Positions 31,911 through 44,260 of a stretch of 64,000 nt of DNA are shown piece after piece. The first letter of the stretch is position 1. Each line of letters begins with the position of its first letter. The stretch is from Rhynchonema sp. JSB1_4 (Eukaryota > Nematoda > Chromadorea > Monhysterida > Xyalidae). Made by a program: the position numbers and the translations under genes. Location: the NCBI GenBank assembly GCA_030248065.1, contig JASAMV010000365.1, forward strand, positions 1-64,000, written 5' to 3'. The notes beneath the pieces were generated by a model that searched no databases, was not told the origin of the DNA, and saw only the letters and a program-made list of their open reading frames with translations.

Positions 31911-32168
31911 GTTGTTTTGGTTGGGAACCCGACCCGTCTTTCTTGTCATTTTGTGCCGAATTTTTTCTTTTTTTGGCATATGGTTCAGAGCCAGGTCAGC
32001 TCGCGTCAGGCGGAAGAGGTTGTGCACGTTCTACGACCTGATTGTCCTTGGTGCATACCTAAGTCTGCGCCTAAGCCGAAGCCCAAGCCTAGGCGTATGT
32101 AGGCCTGGCCCGAAAACATCACCCCAGCCTGCATATGCAGTGCAGCCAGCGCGGTCTAATCTGGCAAC

Positions 32169-32658
32169 CAGGGTTGGGTAAAAAACCGTATTTTTTTCAA
32201 AAAATCGTTTTTTTATAGAAAACGTTTTTTTCAAAACGCCCAGACGACCAAAATATGCCCCCAAAAAATTGGAAAACGCTTATGTTGGGAAGAAAACGTG
32301 GTTAAATGAAGTCATTCTATGTGTTCTGAGGCAAAATAAACGGGTTGCAACCCTTTTCTAGCGAGTTGTTAAGATCCCATATCAGAGCCGCATCATGGGA
32401 CCAACTTTGGCCGGGGTCATCATTAAAAGTCAAACTCCGTATATCGACGTATCTCGACAAAGTAAAAATTGGTCGAAAATTTTTTGAAAAAAAATGGGAC
32501 AAAAAATTGATTTATCTTGATAATCAGGGTACTTTCCCTAAAAAATCAGGGAAAATCAAGGAAATTCAGGATTTAAAAAAACGAAAAACGACCCAGGCGT
32601 TTTTAAAAAAACGTCGTTTTTTAAGAAAAAACGCCGTCGTTTTTTTTGCCCAACCCTG
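32169..32658. mobile_element. CAGGGTTGGG-type hAT MITE (490 bp, TSD CTGGCAAC)
   Basis: Ends CAGGGTTGGGTAAAAAAC and GCCCAACCCTG are flanked by a perfect 8-bp duplication CTGGCAAC (32161-32168, 32659-32666). The same insertion is in copy B at 40607-41096. Subterminal AAAACGTTTTTTT runs occur at both ends. Confidence 0.92.
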
Positions 32659-32698
32659 CTGGCAACGGCACCCGCATAGTTCAGTGTGAGCGTATGTA

Positions 32699-32874
32699 TA
32701 CTCTGACAGTTCTTTTGGGAGAAACTTTTCAAACGCGTTGCCTGATCTGTAAAGCGCATGATGCGTGCACTGGCTATAGCGGTCACGTGACTTGTGTAGC
32801 CAGTGCACGCATGATGCGCTTTACGGATCAGGCAACGCGGTTGAAAAGTTTCTCCCAAAAGAATTGCCAGAGTA
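32699..32874. mobile_element. Foldback mariner-type MITE (about 176 bp, TA target)
   Basis: TACTCTGACAGTTCTTTTGG at the left pairs with its inverse at the right, through GAGAAACTTTTCAA(A/C)CGCG and TTGCCTGATC(T/C)GTAAAGC. Pairing continues to the centre (GCATGATGCGTGCACTGGCT), so the whole element is a near-palindrome. TA flanks both sides. Copy B: 41137-41312. Confidence 0.87.
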
Positions 32875-33268
32875 TATGTATGCAGTTCTAGTTTTTCTCT
32901 GTAATTTGTGTGGCTGCATTTCATTTTCGTGCTTTCTTGCCACTATCTGCTTTCTGTTTTGTTGAGATGCGCTGTTGTTTTCGTGTTGTTTGGTGAAACA
33001 CTGTGGTAAAAATTCTACTTGGAGTGATAAAAATCGGCATCGGTAGGAGACTTTGTTATTTGTGTTATGCACGCAACTAAAACGGAGCAGTATAGGAATG
33101 TAGTTTTGGCTTGCGTTCAAATTTAAGGATCCGGATTTGGGAGGGGGCGATGTGTCCGATACCTCCTGGCAAGTGCAGACACGTAGTAGAAATCGATATT
33201 GATTGATTGAAACAGCGGTTATGACATGACGCCAACAGATTCCCCAGGTGACCGCTGGTTGTTGGGGC

Positions 33269-33772
33269 CAGGGTTGGGCAAAAAACGTTTTTTTTTAGAA
33301 ATCGTTTTTTTAAAAGGTTTTTTTTTTAAAAAACGTTTTTTTTTAAAACGCCCAGATGACCAAAATATGCCCCCAAAAAATTGGAAAACGCTCATGTTGG
33401 GAAGAAACGTGGTTAAATGAAGTCATTCTATGTGTTGTGAGGCAAAATAAACAGGTTTCAACCCTTTTCTAGCGAGTTGCTAAGATCCCATATCAGACCC
33501 GCATCGTGGGACCAACTTTGGCCGAGGTCATCACTGAAAGTCAAACTCCGTATATCGACGTATCTCGACAAAGTAAAAATTGGTCGAAAATTTTTTGAAA
33601 AAAATGGGACAAAAAATTGATTTTCCTTGACAATCAGGGTACTTTCCCTGAAAAAATCAGGGAAAATCAAGGAAATTCAGGATTTAAAAAAAATCGAAAA
33701 ACGACCCATGGGTTTTAAAAAAAAACGTCGTTTTTTAAGAAAAAACGCCGTCGTTTTTTTTGCCCAACCCTG
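33269..33772. mobile_element. CAGGGTTGGGC-type hAT MITE (504 bp, TSD GTTGGGGC)
   Basis: Ends CAGGGTTGGGCAAAAAACG and GCCCAACCCTG with the perfect duplication GTTGGGGC (33261-33268, 33773-33780). Copy B has the same element at 41707-42490 with a further MITE inside. Confidence 0.92.
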
Positions 33773-33799
33773 GTTGGGGCCCATACACAGCGATTCAAG

Positions 33800-34140
33800 A
33801 CACATTTGATTTTGGGAGGAAAGTTTGATTTCACATTTGAATATAGTGCATAAGCATAGGAAAGTTTGAATATTGTCAAATGACTCTTTTTTTCCTATCT
33901 TTTACGTGTGTCAAATGACTCTCTGAAAAGTCTTCAAATGTTATTCAAATGTTGCTCCTGAGATTTGACATTTGATCAAATGTCTTCAAACTTGCAATCA
34001 AATCTTGTCAAACTTGTCAAATGTTATTCAAACTTGTCTTCAAACTTGTAAATATATTCAAACTTTCTTCAAATGTATTCAAATGTGTGTCAAATGTCAA
34101 ATCTATCTAGTCAATGTTTTCAAATGTCGTTGGGCGGAAT
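33800..34140. repeat. Degenerate short-motif repeat (CAAATGT / TTCAAACTTGT)
   Basis: More than twenty occurrences of TCAAATG, TTCAAACTT or their complements fill this stretch, in irregular spacing rather than a clean tandem array. Motifs in the first part (33800-33870) are mostly the inverse of those in the rest. It may be a foldback element with subterminal repeats. It is outside the A/B duplication. Confidence 0.6.
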
Positions 34141-34656
34141 GTTTTTCTTCGGTGTTTAACTGTATGCAGCAATTCTGCTAGTCAATGACAATGTTCGAGA
34201 GGGTGTTTTCATGCACTTTGGGCACTCACAGTTCTGCAAACCGACCGTAAAGGTCAATACAATCCTGTCCATGGGTGTGGGCACGGATTGAACACAATGC
34301 GTCAGCAGACTCTGCGTGTGTATCATTCACACTTGCAGAGTGGTCAGGTTTATAACGTGGTTCGACCATCTTAGTTCATTTTTGTTAATCCATCGACAGG
34401 CACTTTTGGCTCTTATAGTACTGTGCCTAAAACACCGAACACGGTGAAACAGTAGGTACAGTAGGTATACGTAGCTAGAGTAGCTAACATGTATGTACAT
34501 ACTGGCGAATAAACAACATGTCTGTACAGCGCATTGGCACTTGCGCAATTGTTGTCGCAAAGTTGTGTTATTGCTTGTCCAACGTAAAAGTCAAATCAAT
34601 CTCTCAACCTCTCAGCATAGACGGCTAACTGATGTTTCACATGTGGATATATCCAA
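34140..34656. other. Unique spacer between duplication copies, no gene seen
   Basis: Only short frames without motifs are seen. CGTAGCTAGAGTAGCTA and ACATGTATGTACAT form small palindromes near 34470-34500. Confidence 0.4.
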
Positions 34657-35303
34657 GCAAAACCAAAAAAAACGCACGGCACTAACATCTCAAAGGTTAT
34701 CATTAATAAACCTGCTGTAAACCAACGTTCCTTGTTTTCTTTTGGAAGCCGGGTTTCTTCTTGTTATTTTCTGACCAATCTTGGTTTTTTGTTGGCATAG
34801 TTCTATTTTTTGTCTTTTTCTTGGATACTCTGTGTGGTGCATTGCATTGAGTTGCAATTTTGCGCTTTCTTGCTGGATTTTTGAGTCTTCTATGTAGGAT
34901 CCTAGTCTTTTGAAAATTCGCTAGTCTTTTTTTCTAAACAAAGCAATTTAATTTTGTTGCAGACGAGATTCGTTGTTGTTGTTTTAGTTGTCTTTTTTGA
35001 AATATCCGAGTAAAAATTCTATTTGCGCCTCACACCGGTGTTTGACGAAAGATACAATACCATAATTATACAGTAGCTCAAGCAAGGCACCATGATAATA
35101 AAGATGATGTTCCAGGTCACTTTCAAAATCGTAATTTTCTTCGAACACGCTCCGCATCAATACTCAGATATTGAATACATGGTGTATTTGGAACCGCTGG
35201 CCACAAAAGTGCTAAACGCATCGTCAGAATATTATGAAACCACTTGCGTCAACCGCGATACAATCAGCCTAAGTGACAACCTCCCGTAGACTGCCTTTAC
35301 ATA

Positions 35304-35533
35304 TACTCCGACAATACTTTTGGGAGAAACTTTTCAAACGCGTTGCCTGATCCGTAAAGCTCATTATGCGTGTATTAGCTGCAGCGGTCACGTGACTGCC
35401 AGCCGCTCAACACACGAGTCTAACGTAGTGATTTGCGAAAAGCTACGAAACTCAGCTGGCTGCGCCAGTTGCGTGTGCTTTACGGATCAGGCAACGCGTT
35501 TGAAAAGTTTCTCCCAAAAGTATTGTCAGAGTA
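35304..35533. mobile_element. Mariner-type MITE present only in copy B (TA target)
   Basis: TACTCCGACAATACTTTTGG and its inverse bound the element. The flanks read ACATA on the left and TACATGC on the right, and copy A (about 25890) has the empty site ACATACATGC, so TA was duplicated. Arms share GAGAAACTTTTCAAACGCGT with the palindrome at 32699. The centre is less palindromic. Confidence 0.9.
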
Positions 35534-37689
35534 TACATGCATTAAGGGCAAACCACACCAACATGAGCTCGATTTCGAAGGTGGTGTGTATCCAAAACGA
35601 ACAGAAAGAGAAAATCATCATGCTTCACTTCGTATTCTTCAAGGTGTAACACTTCCCAAATCAGCAGCCACGTATGAATGTTTCACTATTCTGCCAGCTC
35701 CGAAATCGAGCTCGTGTTGGTGTTGGTGTAGTTTGCCTGTACATACATGCATGCTCACAGCAAGAAATAAGCACAAAATGTTGCACTAATCCCATACCGG
35801 TTGTCACAGAGACCGCGCCAATCTCTATTTTTTCACCGCTGCATCTGCACGTGACACGCATGCGTATGCGGCTCGTATTTTGTTATATCTTGTCGGTACT
35901 TTTGTGTCGCAACAACAGCCCCTTAACTGTGGGACGATCCGCTCTGCTGGACCTTTTTTTTAGCTGAAAACGTGTTTTGTGAGAATCACAAATAGCACAG
36001 TGGTTAACAGTGACTGAACGTGGAAGATCAGGATTGATTTGATGAATTCTTATATAGTCATTGTGCGACCAATACCCAGGGTTGGGCAAAAAACTTTTTT
36101 TCAAAAATTCGTTTTTTAAACGTTTTTTAAAACGTTTGTTTAGAAACGCCTAGATGACCGAATTATGCCCCAAAAAAGTTGGAAAACGCTCACGTTCGGA
36201 AGAAAACGTGGTTAAATAAAGCAATTCTATGTGTTCTGAGGCAAAATAAACGGGTTTCAAGCCTTTTCTAGCGAGTTGTTAACATCCCATATCAGACCCG
36301 CATCGTGGGACCAACTTTGTCCGGGGTCATCATTGAAAGTGAAACTCCGTATATCGACGTATCTTGACAAAGTAAAAAGTGGTCGGAAGTTTTTTGAAAA
36401 AAGGGACAAAAAATTGCTTTTCCTTGAAAAATCAGGGTACTAAAATCAAGTAAATTCAGGTTAAAAACGACAAATGACCCAGAGGTTTTTTTAAAAAACG
36501 TCGTTTTTTAAGAAAAAGCGCCGTCGTTTTTTTTAAATTTACTGGAATTGATTGAAACAGCGGTTATGACATGACGCCAACAGATTGCCCAGGTGACCGC
36601 TGGTTGTTGGGGGCCCATAAATTGCAACCAGGGGAATCAACGCTCGCGACGTCGTGTGTGAGTGCCCCATACGATCGAAATGCGTGAAAGAGGTCCCCTA
36701 TATAACACAGCACAAGTAAACGTTTCCTGCTCACGGTTATGAAAAAAATAAAAATATTTCAACTTCTGAAATTATTGTAGCTTGGAGTTGACTAAGGCCG
36801 TGTTTTCACCGTCTTCACAATTTCCCCTCAACTTTTTACCTTTCGCAGTTGCTATATGTATGTATGTAAGAGTTATGAAATTTTTCGGCAGTAAACATAA
36901 AAAACACTGATAAATGGCTTATAAATTATGTAATGTTGGAAATCTTGCAGGAATGATGAAATTGTGTGCCGTGTTTTCAAATTAGTGAAAATAATAATAC
37001 GTTCATGCTAAGTCGCAAATACATTGATCGTCGTTTGCGCCGACCATATGCCCAAACCTTGTGACCAGTTTTTTTGTTTCAAATATTAGTGGAGGTTCAA
37101 TTGCCGAGTGTGTTACAGATGCATTTAACGCATGTACACTTTGAGATTGCGCTTAACGACAGCGTTCGTTGCCTTCTGTGAAGTGGGAAAACCAGTTTCA
37201 TACAAGAGACGTTCAAGCTAGAACATTCGCATTTAGTATTTGCGTTTTTCGTGTTAACTAACAGCTGCAACTAGGGTTGCTTAAAAAAGCTTTTAATAAA
37301 AAATAAAAATTGTTTAAGCTCACGTTTTGCTTTTTTATAAAAAAAGTTGCCTAAAATTGGCTGAAATGTCCAAAATGCTTTTTCGCGATGAAAATTCGAC
37401 ACCTTTTTTTGTGTGGACGGGCCATAATTTTTAAAAAATCGCGCCTGCGGCGCCTTATGTTCCCAAACCTGTACAGGGATGCGCGGGGCTGGTCTTTTAT
37501 AGTGATATGGCACCTATAATGTGTTGGTCGCACAATGACCATATAAGAATTCATCAAAATCAATCCTGATTTTCACGTTCAGTCACTCTTAACCACTGTG
37601 CTATTTGTGACTCTCACAAAACATTTTCAGCTGAAAGTAACCTGGCAGATCAACCACGTTGCCGCAGGTCTGAAACATTCTCTTTACTA

Positions 37690-38118
37690 TAGTCCGACAA
37701 CAACTAACGCAGAATTTATGGCAGTCAATCTGCCTGATCCGTAAAGCGGAAAACGTGCGCGCTCGCTTCAGACATGAAAATTGGAATGGTTCGACTGGGG
37801 GTTACGGTAGCATGCAAAAGACCGCGAAAGAAAGAGAGAGAAAAAGAAGTGGCCAAAGTATGAATTTTTCTGCATAACGACACAAAAGAGGGCAATCATA
37901 TGAAAAGAATGCCAGCCAAAAATTGAAAAAAAACTTTTTGAAGGCACCGAAGTGTTGAATAAGCCGAGTCTGAAGGTGAAGAAGAAGAAAGAAAAGAAAA
38001 AGAAAAAAAGGTCTGCGAGCTTCCGGTCTAAAACCGGGCAAGCTTATCGCTGGATTTTCCGCTTTACCAATCAGGCAGTGTGGCTGCCATAAATTCTGCG
38101 TTAGCTGTTGCTGGACTA
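37690..38118. mobile_element. Mariner-type MITE nested in copy B (429 bp, TA target)
   Basis: The arms start TAGTCCGACAACAACTAACG and its near-inverse, sharing GCAGAATTTATGGCAG and a TGCCTGATCCGTAAAGCGG-type inner repeat. The empty site TTTACTACGTG in copy A (about 28590) becomes TTTACTA...TACGTG here. It sits inside the older TTGGTCGCAC element. Confidence 0.9.
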
Positions 38119-40175
38119 TACGTGTTTTGTGTGTAATCGCGCAACGCAACGTCATTGCCCCGTCACTAGCCTGCTTTGCGATTCAGGAAAAAAATTTGAC
38201 CAATTCTTATAAAGTCATTGTGCGACCAATACCACTGCATGCAACTACATACACGTTATATGGAGGTCTGATGCAAAATCGAGGTGTACAAGGTCGATAT
38301 CAGACACGCAAGATTTGGGCTGTAATTCGACATATTGGTGGTCGTATATCACTCAAACGGCATTAGATGCATTAAAATATGTTGTGCGGCATGCTACAAT
38401 ACATTACAGCAACATCATTAGTCAACATTAAACCGGGCCCGCCGCTATTGTTTTTTTGGGTTTTCGACCTCGTTTTTTCTGTTTGCATCATTAGTTGACT
38501 GTGATCAAGAACATTAACCTTGAAAAAGTTCACCAAAATGACGATTACTGATCGAAATCGATCCACCAACATGGACGTTCGGGAAGAAACCAGCCCAATA
38601 TTGACGCACAATCTGTGCATGGAAATCAGGACCTGCAAAGCAAAAGTTAAAATTACTGACGGTGGTATAGGCGCCGTGTTACGGTAGCTTGACAAAACAT
38701 TTGTCTTTTGCAAAACAGGTTATGTTTTATCCGGCTACCGTGACTCGCTGCCTATATCACGCCCCGCCAGTTATTTTGAATTCTCTTGTAATTCCTGATT
38801 ATCATGTGGGGATGTGCGTCAATATTTTGCAGCTTTGTTCCCGATAGGCCATTTTTGCGGATCGATTTTGGTGGGTAATCGCCACTTTGGTGAAGTTCAT
38901 CAAAACTAAATGTTCTTGATCTCGATGCCAACTAACGATATGAACAAAAACAACGTGGTCGAAAATCCAAAAAACAATAGCGGCGGGGCCCCTTTAACCT
39001 CAGGCTGGTCTGAGACCGTAGAATCTGCGCAACATTACCAGACGTTAGCATACAAGTTCGGTCTCAGGCGAAAAGTTTCCAATTTTTGTAGAATATGGTG
39101 TATCGATTTCATTTCTCCTGGGCCGTCATTTGCAACACTTAACAATAAAATTTTTTTCTTTTTCTCAAGGACCATTTTTCTGATTTTTTTTCAAAAACCT
39201 TTTTTCTGATTTTTTTCTGTTGGCGCAGAATGAAGAAAAATCTACATTTTTTGGCTCCAACCGCTTCTGCTCGCACAAACGCGGTTTCGCAACCAACTGA
39301 AATCATCAAATGTCTCAAATTTATGTTCCTATTTTATCCTTCTGGCAAAGTTTTTGGTCATATACATACGCAATTGTGATTGCCGTTTCTGCTGTGATTC
39401 CTGTGGACCATGACCTCCATTAAAGCAAATAGAGCGGAGGCACCCAGTGGCAGTGCTGTGGCTGGGGGAGTGGTTTCGCGATTTCGCGCTTTGCCGCGCT
39501 TTCGTTCGCGCCCAAGCGTTTCGCTTTTTTTCGCGCTCTCTTGCTTTGATGCTTTTGAACAAAAAAATCTTTTATTAATTATTCAGAAATGTTGTTAATA
39601 TTCATATCCTGAGAACGAATCATTATTCTTTTCAGTTCAGAGAAGGAAAAACGACAAGATGGCGACAGTCATGAACATGATGGTTTTGTTATGTCGTTCA
39701 TCTACACATGAAGGCTGCTAAGGACTCTGAACACTAACCATTAACTATGCACTACTGATGCAAACCGAATAACCACCCAAACCCAAGCAGAGCAAAGCAC
39801 CAACCATTGATATCACAGCGCATGGATTCAAATGCACCAACAATCCGGCACAGCTTTAAAACTGCTCAAATCTAGATAATCCACTTCCGTTCCAATTCCG
39901 GTGCGATATTGGAAACTGAGCACTCATGCATGGGCTAGGCGGTGTCACTCGCCCAATGTGCGACTGAGTGTGAGACTAATAACTGTTCTGTGCTCCCACT
40001 TTTAATGAAAGCACAAAATTCTGCCCTGTTGCTATTCACAGTATCAAAGCACGAAATTTGCAAAAAAGTTTCGCGCCCGAGCGCGAAATTGAAATTTGCC
40101 TTCGCGCCCTCTTCGCGCCTGGCGCGAATAGCGAAGCGCGAAAAAAAGCGAAATTTTCAGGCGCGAGCCCATTAC

Positions 40176-40348
40176 TAGCGCCCATGAAACATCAGCCAGC
40201 CAGCCGTACATTGTGAGCACTGGTGAGGGCGAGAGGACGTTCACTGCATTGAATGAGTATTGATGATGGCCGGGGCACAGTTACAAAAACCACTGTTGGG
40301 AGCAGAATAAGGATGGCTTGACCGACACCCCGTTGCAAGCGAATGTCT
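40176..40348 (+). pseudogene. Decayed copy of the zinc-finger gene's last exon (copy B)
   Basis: Almost identical to 31738-31910 at an offset of 8,438 bp, with the same stop codons and indels. Decay therefore came before the A/B duplication. Confidence 0.8.
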
Positions 40349-40606
40349 GTTGTTTTGGTTGGGAACCCGACCCGTCTTTCTTGTCATTTTGTGCCGAATT
40401 TTTTCTTTTTTTGGCATATGGTTCAGAGCCAGGTCAGCTCGCGTCAGGCGGAAGAGGTTGTGCACGTTCTACGACCTGATTGTCCTTGGTGCATACCTAA
40501 GTCTGCGCCTAAGCCGAAGCCCAAGCCTAGGCGTATGTAGGCCTGGCCCGAAAACATCACCCCAGCCTGCATATGCAGTGCAGCCAGCGCGGTCTAATCT
40601 GGCAAC

Positions 40607-41096
40607 CAGGGTTGGGTAAAAAACCGTATTTTTTTCAAAAAATCGTTTTTTTATAGAAAACGTTTTTTTCAAAACGCCCAGACGACCAAAATATGCCCCC
40701 AAAAAATTGGAAAACGCTTATGTTGGGAAGAAAACGTGGTTAAATGAAGTCATTCTATGTGTTCTGAGGCAAAATAAACGGGTTGCAACCCTTTTCTAGC
40801 GAGTTGTTAAGATCCCATATCAGAGCCGCATCATGGGACCAACTTTGGCCGGGGTCATCATTAAAAGTCAAACTCCGTATATCGACGTATCTCGACAAAG
40901 TAAAAATTGGTCGAAAATTTTTTGAAAAAAAATGGGACAAAAAATTGATTTATCTTGATAATCAGGGTACTTTCCCTAAAAAATCAGGGAAAATCAAGGA
41001 AATTCAGGATTTAAAAAAACGAAAAACGACCCAGGCGTTTTTAAAAAAACGTCGTTTTTTAAGAAAAAACGCCGTCGTTTTTTTTGCCCAACCCTG
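40607..41096. mobile_element. CAGGGTTGGG-type MITE, copy B partner of 32169
   Basis: Same ends and the same 8-bp duplication CTGGCAAC as 32169-32658. It was duplicated with the surrounding block, not independently inserted. Confidence 0.9.
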
Positions 41097-41706
41097 CTGG
41101 CAACGGCACCCGCATAGTTCAGTGTGAGCGTATGTATACTCTGACAGTTCTTTTGGGAGAAACTTTTCAAACGCGTTGCCTGATCTGTAAAGCGCATGAT
41201 GCGTGCACTGGCTATAGCGGTCACGTGACTTGTGTAGCCAGTGCACGCATGATGCGCTTTACGGATCAGGCAACGCGGTTGAAAAGTTTCTCCCAAAAGA
41301 ATTGCCAGAGTATATGTATGCAGTTCTAGTTTTTCTCTGTAATTTGTGTGGCTGCATTTCATTTTCGTGCTTTCTTGCCACTATCTGCTTTCTGTTTTGT
41401 TGAGATGCGCTGTTGTTTTCGTGTTGTTTGGTGAAACACTGTGGTAAAAATTCTACTTGGAGTGATAAAAATCGGCATCGGTAGGAGACTTTGTTATTTG
41501 TGTTATGCACGCAACTAAAACGGAGCAGTATAGGAATGTAGTTTTGGCTTGCGTTCAAGTTTAAGGATCCGGATTTGGGAGGGGGCGATGTGTCCGATAC
41601 CTCCTGGCAAGTGCAGACACGTAGTAGAAATCGATATTGATTGATTGAAACAGCGGTTATGACATGACGCCAACAGATTCCCCAGGTGACCGCTGGTTGT
41701 TGGGGC

Positions 41707-42490
41707 CAGGGTTGGGCAAAAAACGTTTTTTTTAAAAATCGTTTTTTTTAAAAGGTTTTTTTTTTTAAAAAACGTTTTTTTTAAAACGCCCAGATGACCA
41801 AAATATGCCCCCAAAAAATTGGAAAACGCTCATGTTGGGAAGAAAACGTGGTTAAATGAAGTCATTCTATGTGTTGTGAGGCAAAATAAACAGGTTTCAA
41901 CCCTTTTCTGGCGAGTTGCTAAGATCCCATATCAGACCCGCATCGTGGGACCAACTTTGGCCGAGGTCATCACTGAAAGTCAAACTCCGTATATCGACGT
42001 ATCTCGACAAAGTATTGGTCGCACAATGACTTTATAAGAATTGGTCAAATTTTTTTCTTGATTCGTAAAGAGGGAAAGTGACGGGGCAATGACGTTGCGT
42101 TACGTGATTGCACACAAAGCATGTAGTAAAGGGAATGTTTCAGACCTGCGGCAACGTGGTTGATCTGCTAGATTATTTTCAGCTGAAAATGTTTTGTGAG
42201 AATCACAAATAGCACAGTGGTTAAGAGTGACTGAACGTGAAAATCAGGATTGATTTGATAAATTCTTATATAGTCATTGTGCGACCAATACAAATTGGTC
42301 GAAAATTTTTTGAAAAAAAATGGGACAAAAAATTGATTTTCCTTGACAATCAGGGTACTTTCCCTGAAAAATCAGGGAAAATCAAGGAGAGTCAGGATTT
42401 AAAAAAAACGAAAAACGACCCAGGCGTTTTTTTTAAAAAAAACGTCGTTTTTTTAAGAAAAAACGCCGTCGTTTTTTTTGCCCAACCCTG
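41707..42490. mobile_element. CAGGGTTGGGC-type MITE in copy B with a nested MITE
   Basis: Outer ends and the GTTGGGGC duplication match 33269-33772. The element is enlarged by the mariner-type insertion 42015-42288. Confidence 0.9.
42015..42288. mobile_element. Mariner-type MITE inserted in the copy B element (TA target)
   Basis: TTGGTCGCACAATGACTTTA and the inverse TTGGTCGCACAATGACTATA. The flanks are AAAGTA and TACAAATTGG, against an uninterrupted AAAGTAAAAATTGG in copy A (about 33570). This shows the TA duplication directly. Confidence 0.92.
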
Positions 42491-44260
42491 GTTGGGGCCC
42501 ATAAATTGCAACCAGGGGAATCAACGCTCGCGACGTCGTGTGTGAGTGCCCCATACGATCGAAATGCGTGAAAGAGGTCCCCTATATAACACAGCACAAG
42601 TAAACGTTTCTTGCTCACGGTTATGAAAAAAATAAAAATATTTTAACTTCTGAAATTATTGTAGCTTGGAGTTGACTAAGGCCGTGTTTTCACCGTCTTC
42701 ACAATTTCCCCTCAACTTTTTACCTTTCGCAGTTGCTATATGTATGTAAAGGTGGAGTTATACTTGTCCATTTTGGGCTTGTAGACAATGAGGACTGATT
42801 TTTGCTATAATTATATTCTGTGATAGGGTTGGAGCACAAATTTCGACCAGCGTAGAAGTTGTTCCCCTGCACCAAATGGACAACTTTTGCGCTGGTCGAA
42901 ATTTGTGCACAAACTATAATTATAGCAAAAATTTGTCCTCATTGTCTACCAGCCAAAAATGGACAAGTATAACTCCAGCTTAAGAGTTATGAAATTTTTC
43001 GGCAGTAAACATAAAAAACACTGATAAATGGCTTATAAATTATGTCTTGTTGGAAATCTTGCACGAATGATGAAATTGTGTGCCGTGTTTTCAAATTAGT
43101 GAAAATAATAATACGTTCATGCTAAGTCGCAAATACATTGATCGTCGTTTGCGCCGACCATATGCCCAAACCTTGTGACCAGTTTTTTTGTTTCAAATAT
43201 TAGTGGAGGTTCAATTGCCGAGTGTGTTACAGATGCATTTAACGCATGTACACTTTGAGATTGCGCTTAACGACAGCGTTCGTTGCCTTCTGTGAAGTGG
43301 GAAAACCAGTTTCATACAAGAGAGGTTCAAGCTAGAACATTCGCATTTAGTATTTGCGTTTTTCGTGTTAACTAACAGCTGCAACTAGGGTTGCTTAAAA
43401 AAGCTTTTAATAAAAAATAAAAATTTTTTAAGCTCATGTTTTGCTTTTTCAATAAAAAGTTTCCTAAAATTGGCTGAAATGTCCAAAATGCTTTTTCGCG
43501 ATGAAAATTCGACACCTTTTTTGTGTGGACGGGCCATAATTTTCTAAAATCGCGCCTGCGGCGCCTTGTATGTTCCCGAACCTGTACAGGGATGCGCGAG
43601 AGTCATAATGAAAATACATGTCATGGCAGGGTTGTTCCAAAAAAAGTTGTTAATTAAAAAAATAAATTTTTTTTTGAAAATTAGATTTTGCTTTTTTTTA
43701 AATAAAGCGAAGACGATAAAAATACAAGGCGCCGCGGGCGCGTTTTTGGAAAAATTGTCCCGTCCACAGAAAAAAAGTGCAAATTTTTTACCCCGAAAAA
43801 GGCCATTTTTGGACATTTCAGCCCCTTTTTGGCAACTTTTTTATTAAAAATTTTTTTATTAAATTTTTGCACTTTATTAAAAAATAAAAAAGTTGCCAAA
43901 AATGGGCTGAAATGTCCAACAATGGCCTTTTTCGGGGTAAAAAATTTGCACTTTTTTTCTGTGGACGGGACAATTTTTCCAAAATCGCGCCCGCGGCGCC
44001 TTGTATTGTCCCCAAACCTGTATGAGGATGCGCGGGGTGGTCTTTTATAGTGATATGGCACCTATAATGTACCACTGCATGCAACTACACGTACACGTTT
44101 ATATGGAGGTCTGGTGCAAAATCGAAGTGTACAAGGTCGATCAGACACGCAAGATTTGGGCTGTAATTCGATATATTGGTGGTCGTATATCACTCAAACG
44201 GCATTACATGCATTAAAATATGTTGTGCGGCATGCTACAATACATTACAGCAACATCATT
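42490..44260. repeat. Partial third copy (C) of the duplicated block
   Basis: GGGGCCCATAAATTGCAACC and onward follows 27519-28400 and 36611-37490. It is interrupted by the element at 42750-42980 and then by an inverted rearrangement at about 43600-44000. It lacks the TTGGTCGCAC MITE that A and B carry, so it branched off before that insertion or kept an empty allele. Confidence 0.85.
42750..42980. mobile_element. PIF/Harbinger-like foldback MITE (231 bp, TSD TAA)
   Basis: AGGTGGAGTTATACTTGTCC at the left, with AGCTGGAGTTATACTTGTCC inverted at the right. Flanking TAA on both sides replaces a single TAA in copies A and B (TGTATGTAAGAGTT near 27775 and 36870). Nearly the whole element folds on itself. 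A 3-bp TWA duplication is typical of PIF/Harbinger. Confidence 0.9.

Larger units (their letters stand above)
25250..33780. repeat. Segmental duplication, copy A
   Basis: This block is repeated at 34657-42490. The offset is about 9,408 bp at the left (25684 versus 35092) and exactly 8,438 bp on the right (31504 versus 39942). The change in offset is explained by insertions and deletions of identifiable mobile elements. It contains no clear host gene, only transposons, unassigned short ORFs and a decayed copy of the zinc-finger gene's last exon. Confidence 0.92.
34657..42490. repeat. Segmental duplication, copy B
   Basis: Matches 25250-33780. Relative to A, it has gained insertions at 35304-35533, 37690-38118 and 42015-42288. 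It lacks the foldback at 29177-30241, one of the tandem elements at 26438-27519, and 185 bp within the 28828 ORF. The block 38690-41640 is almost base-identical to 30250-33200. Confidence 0.92.
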
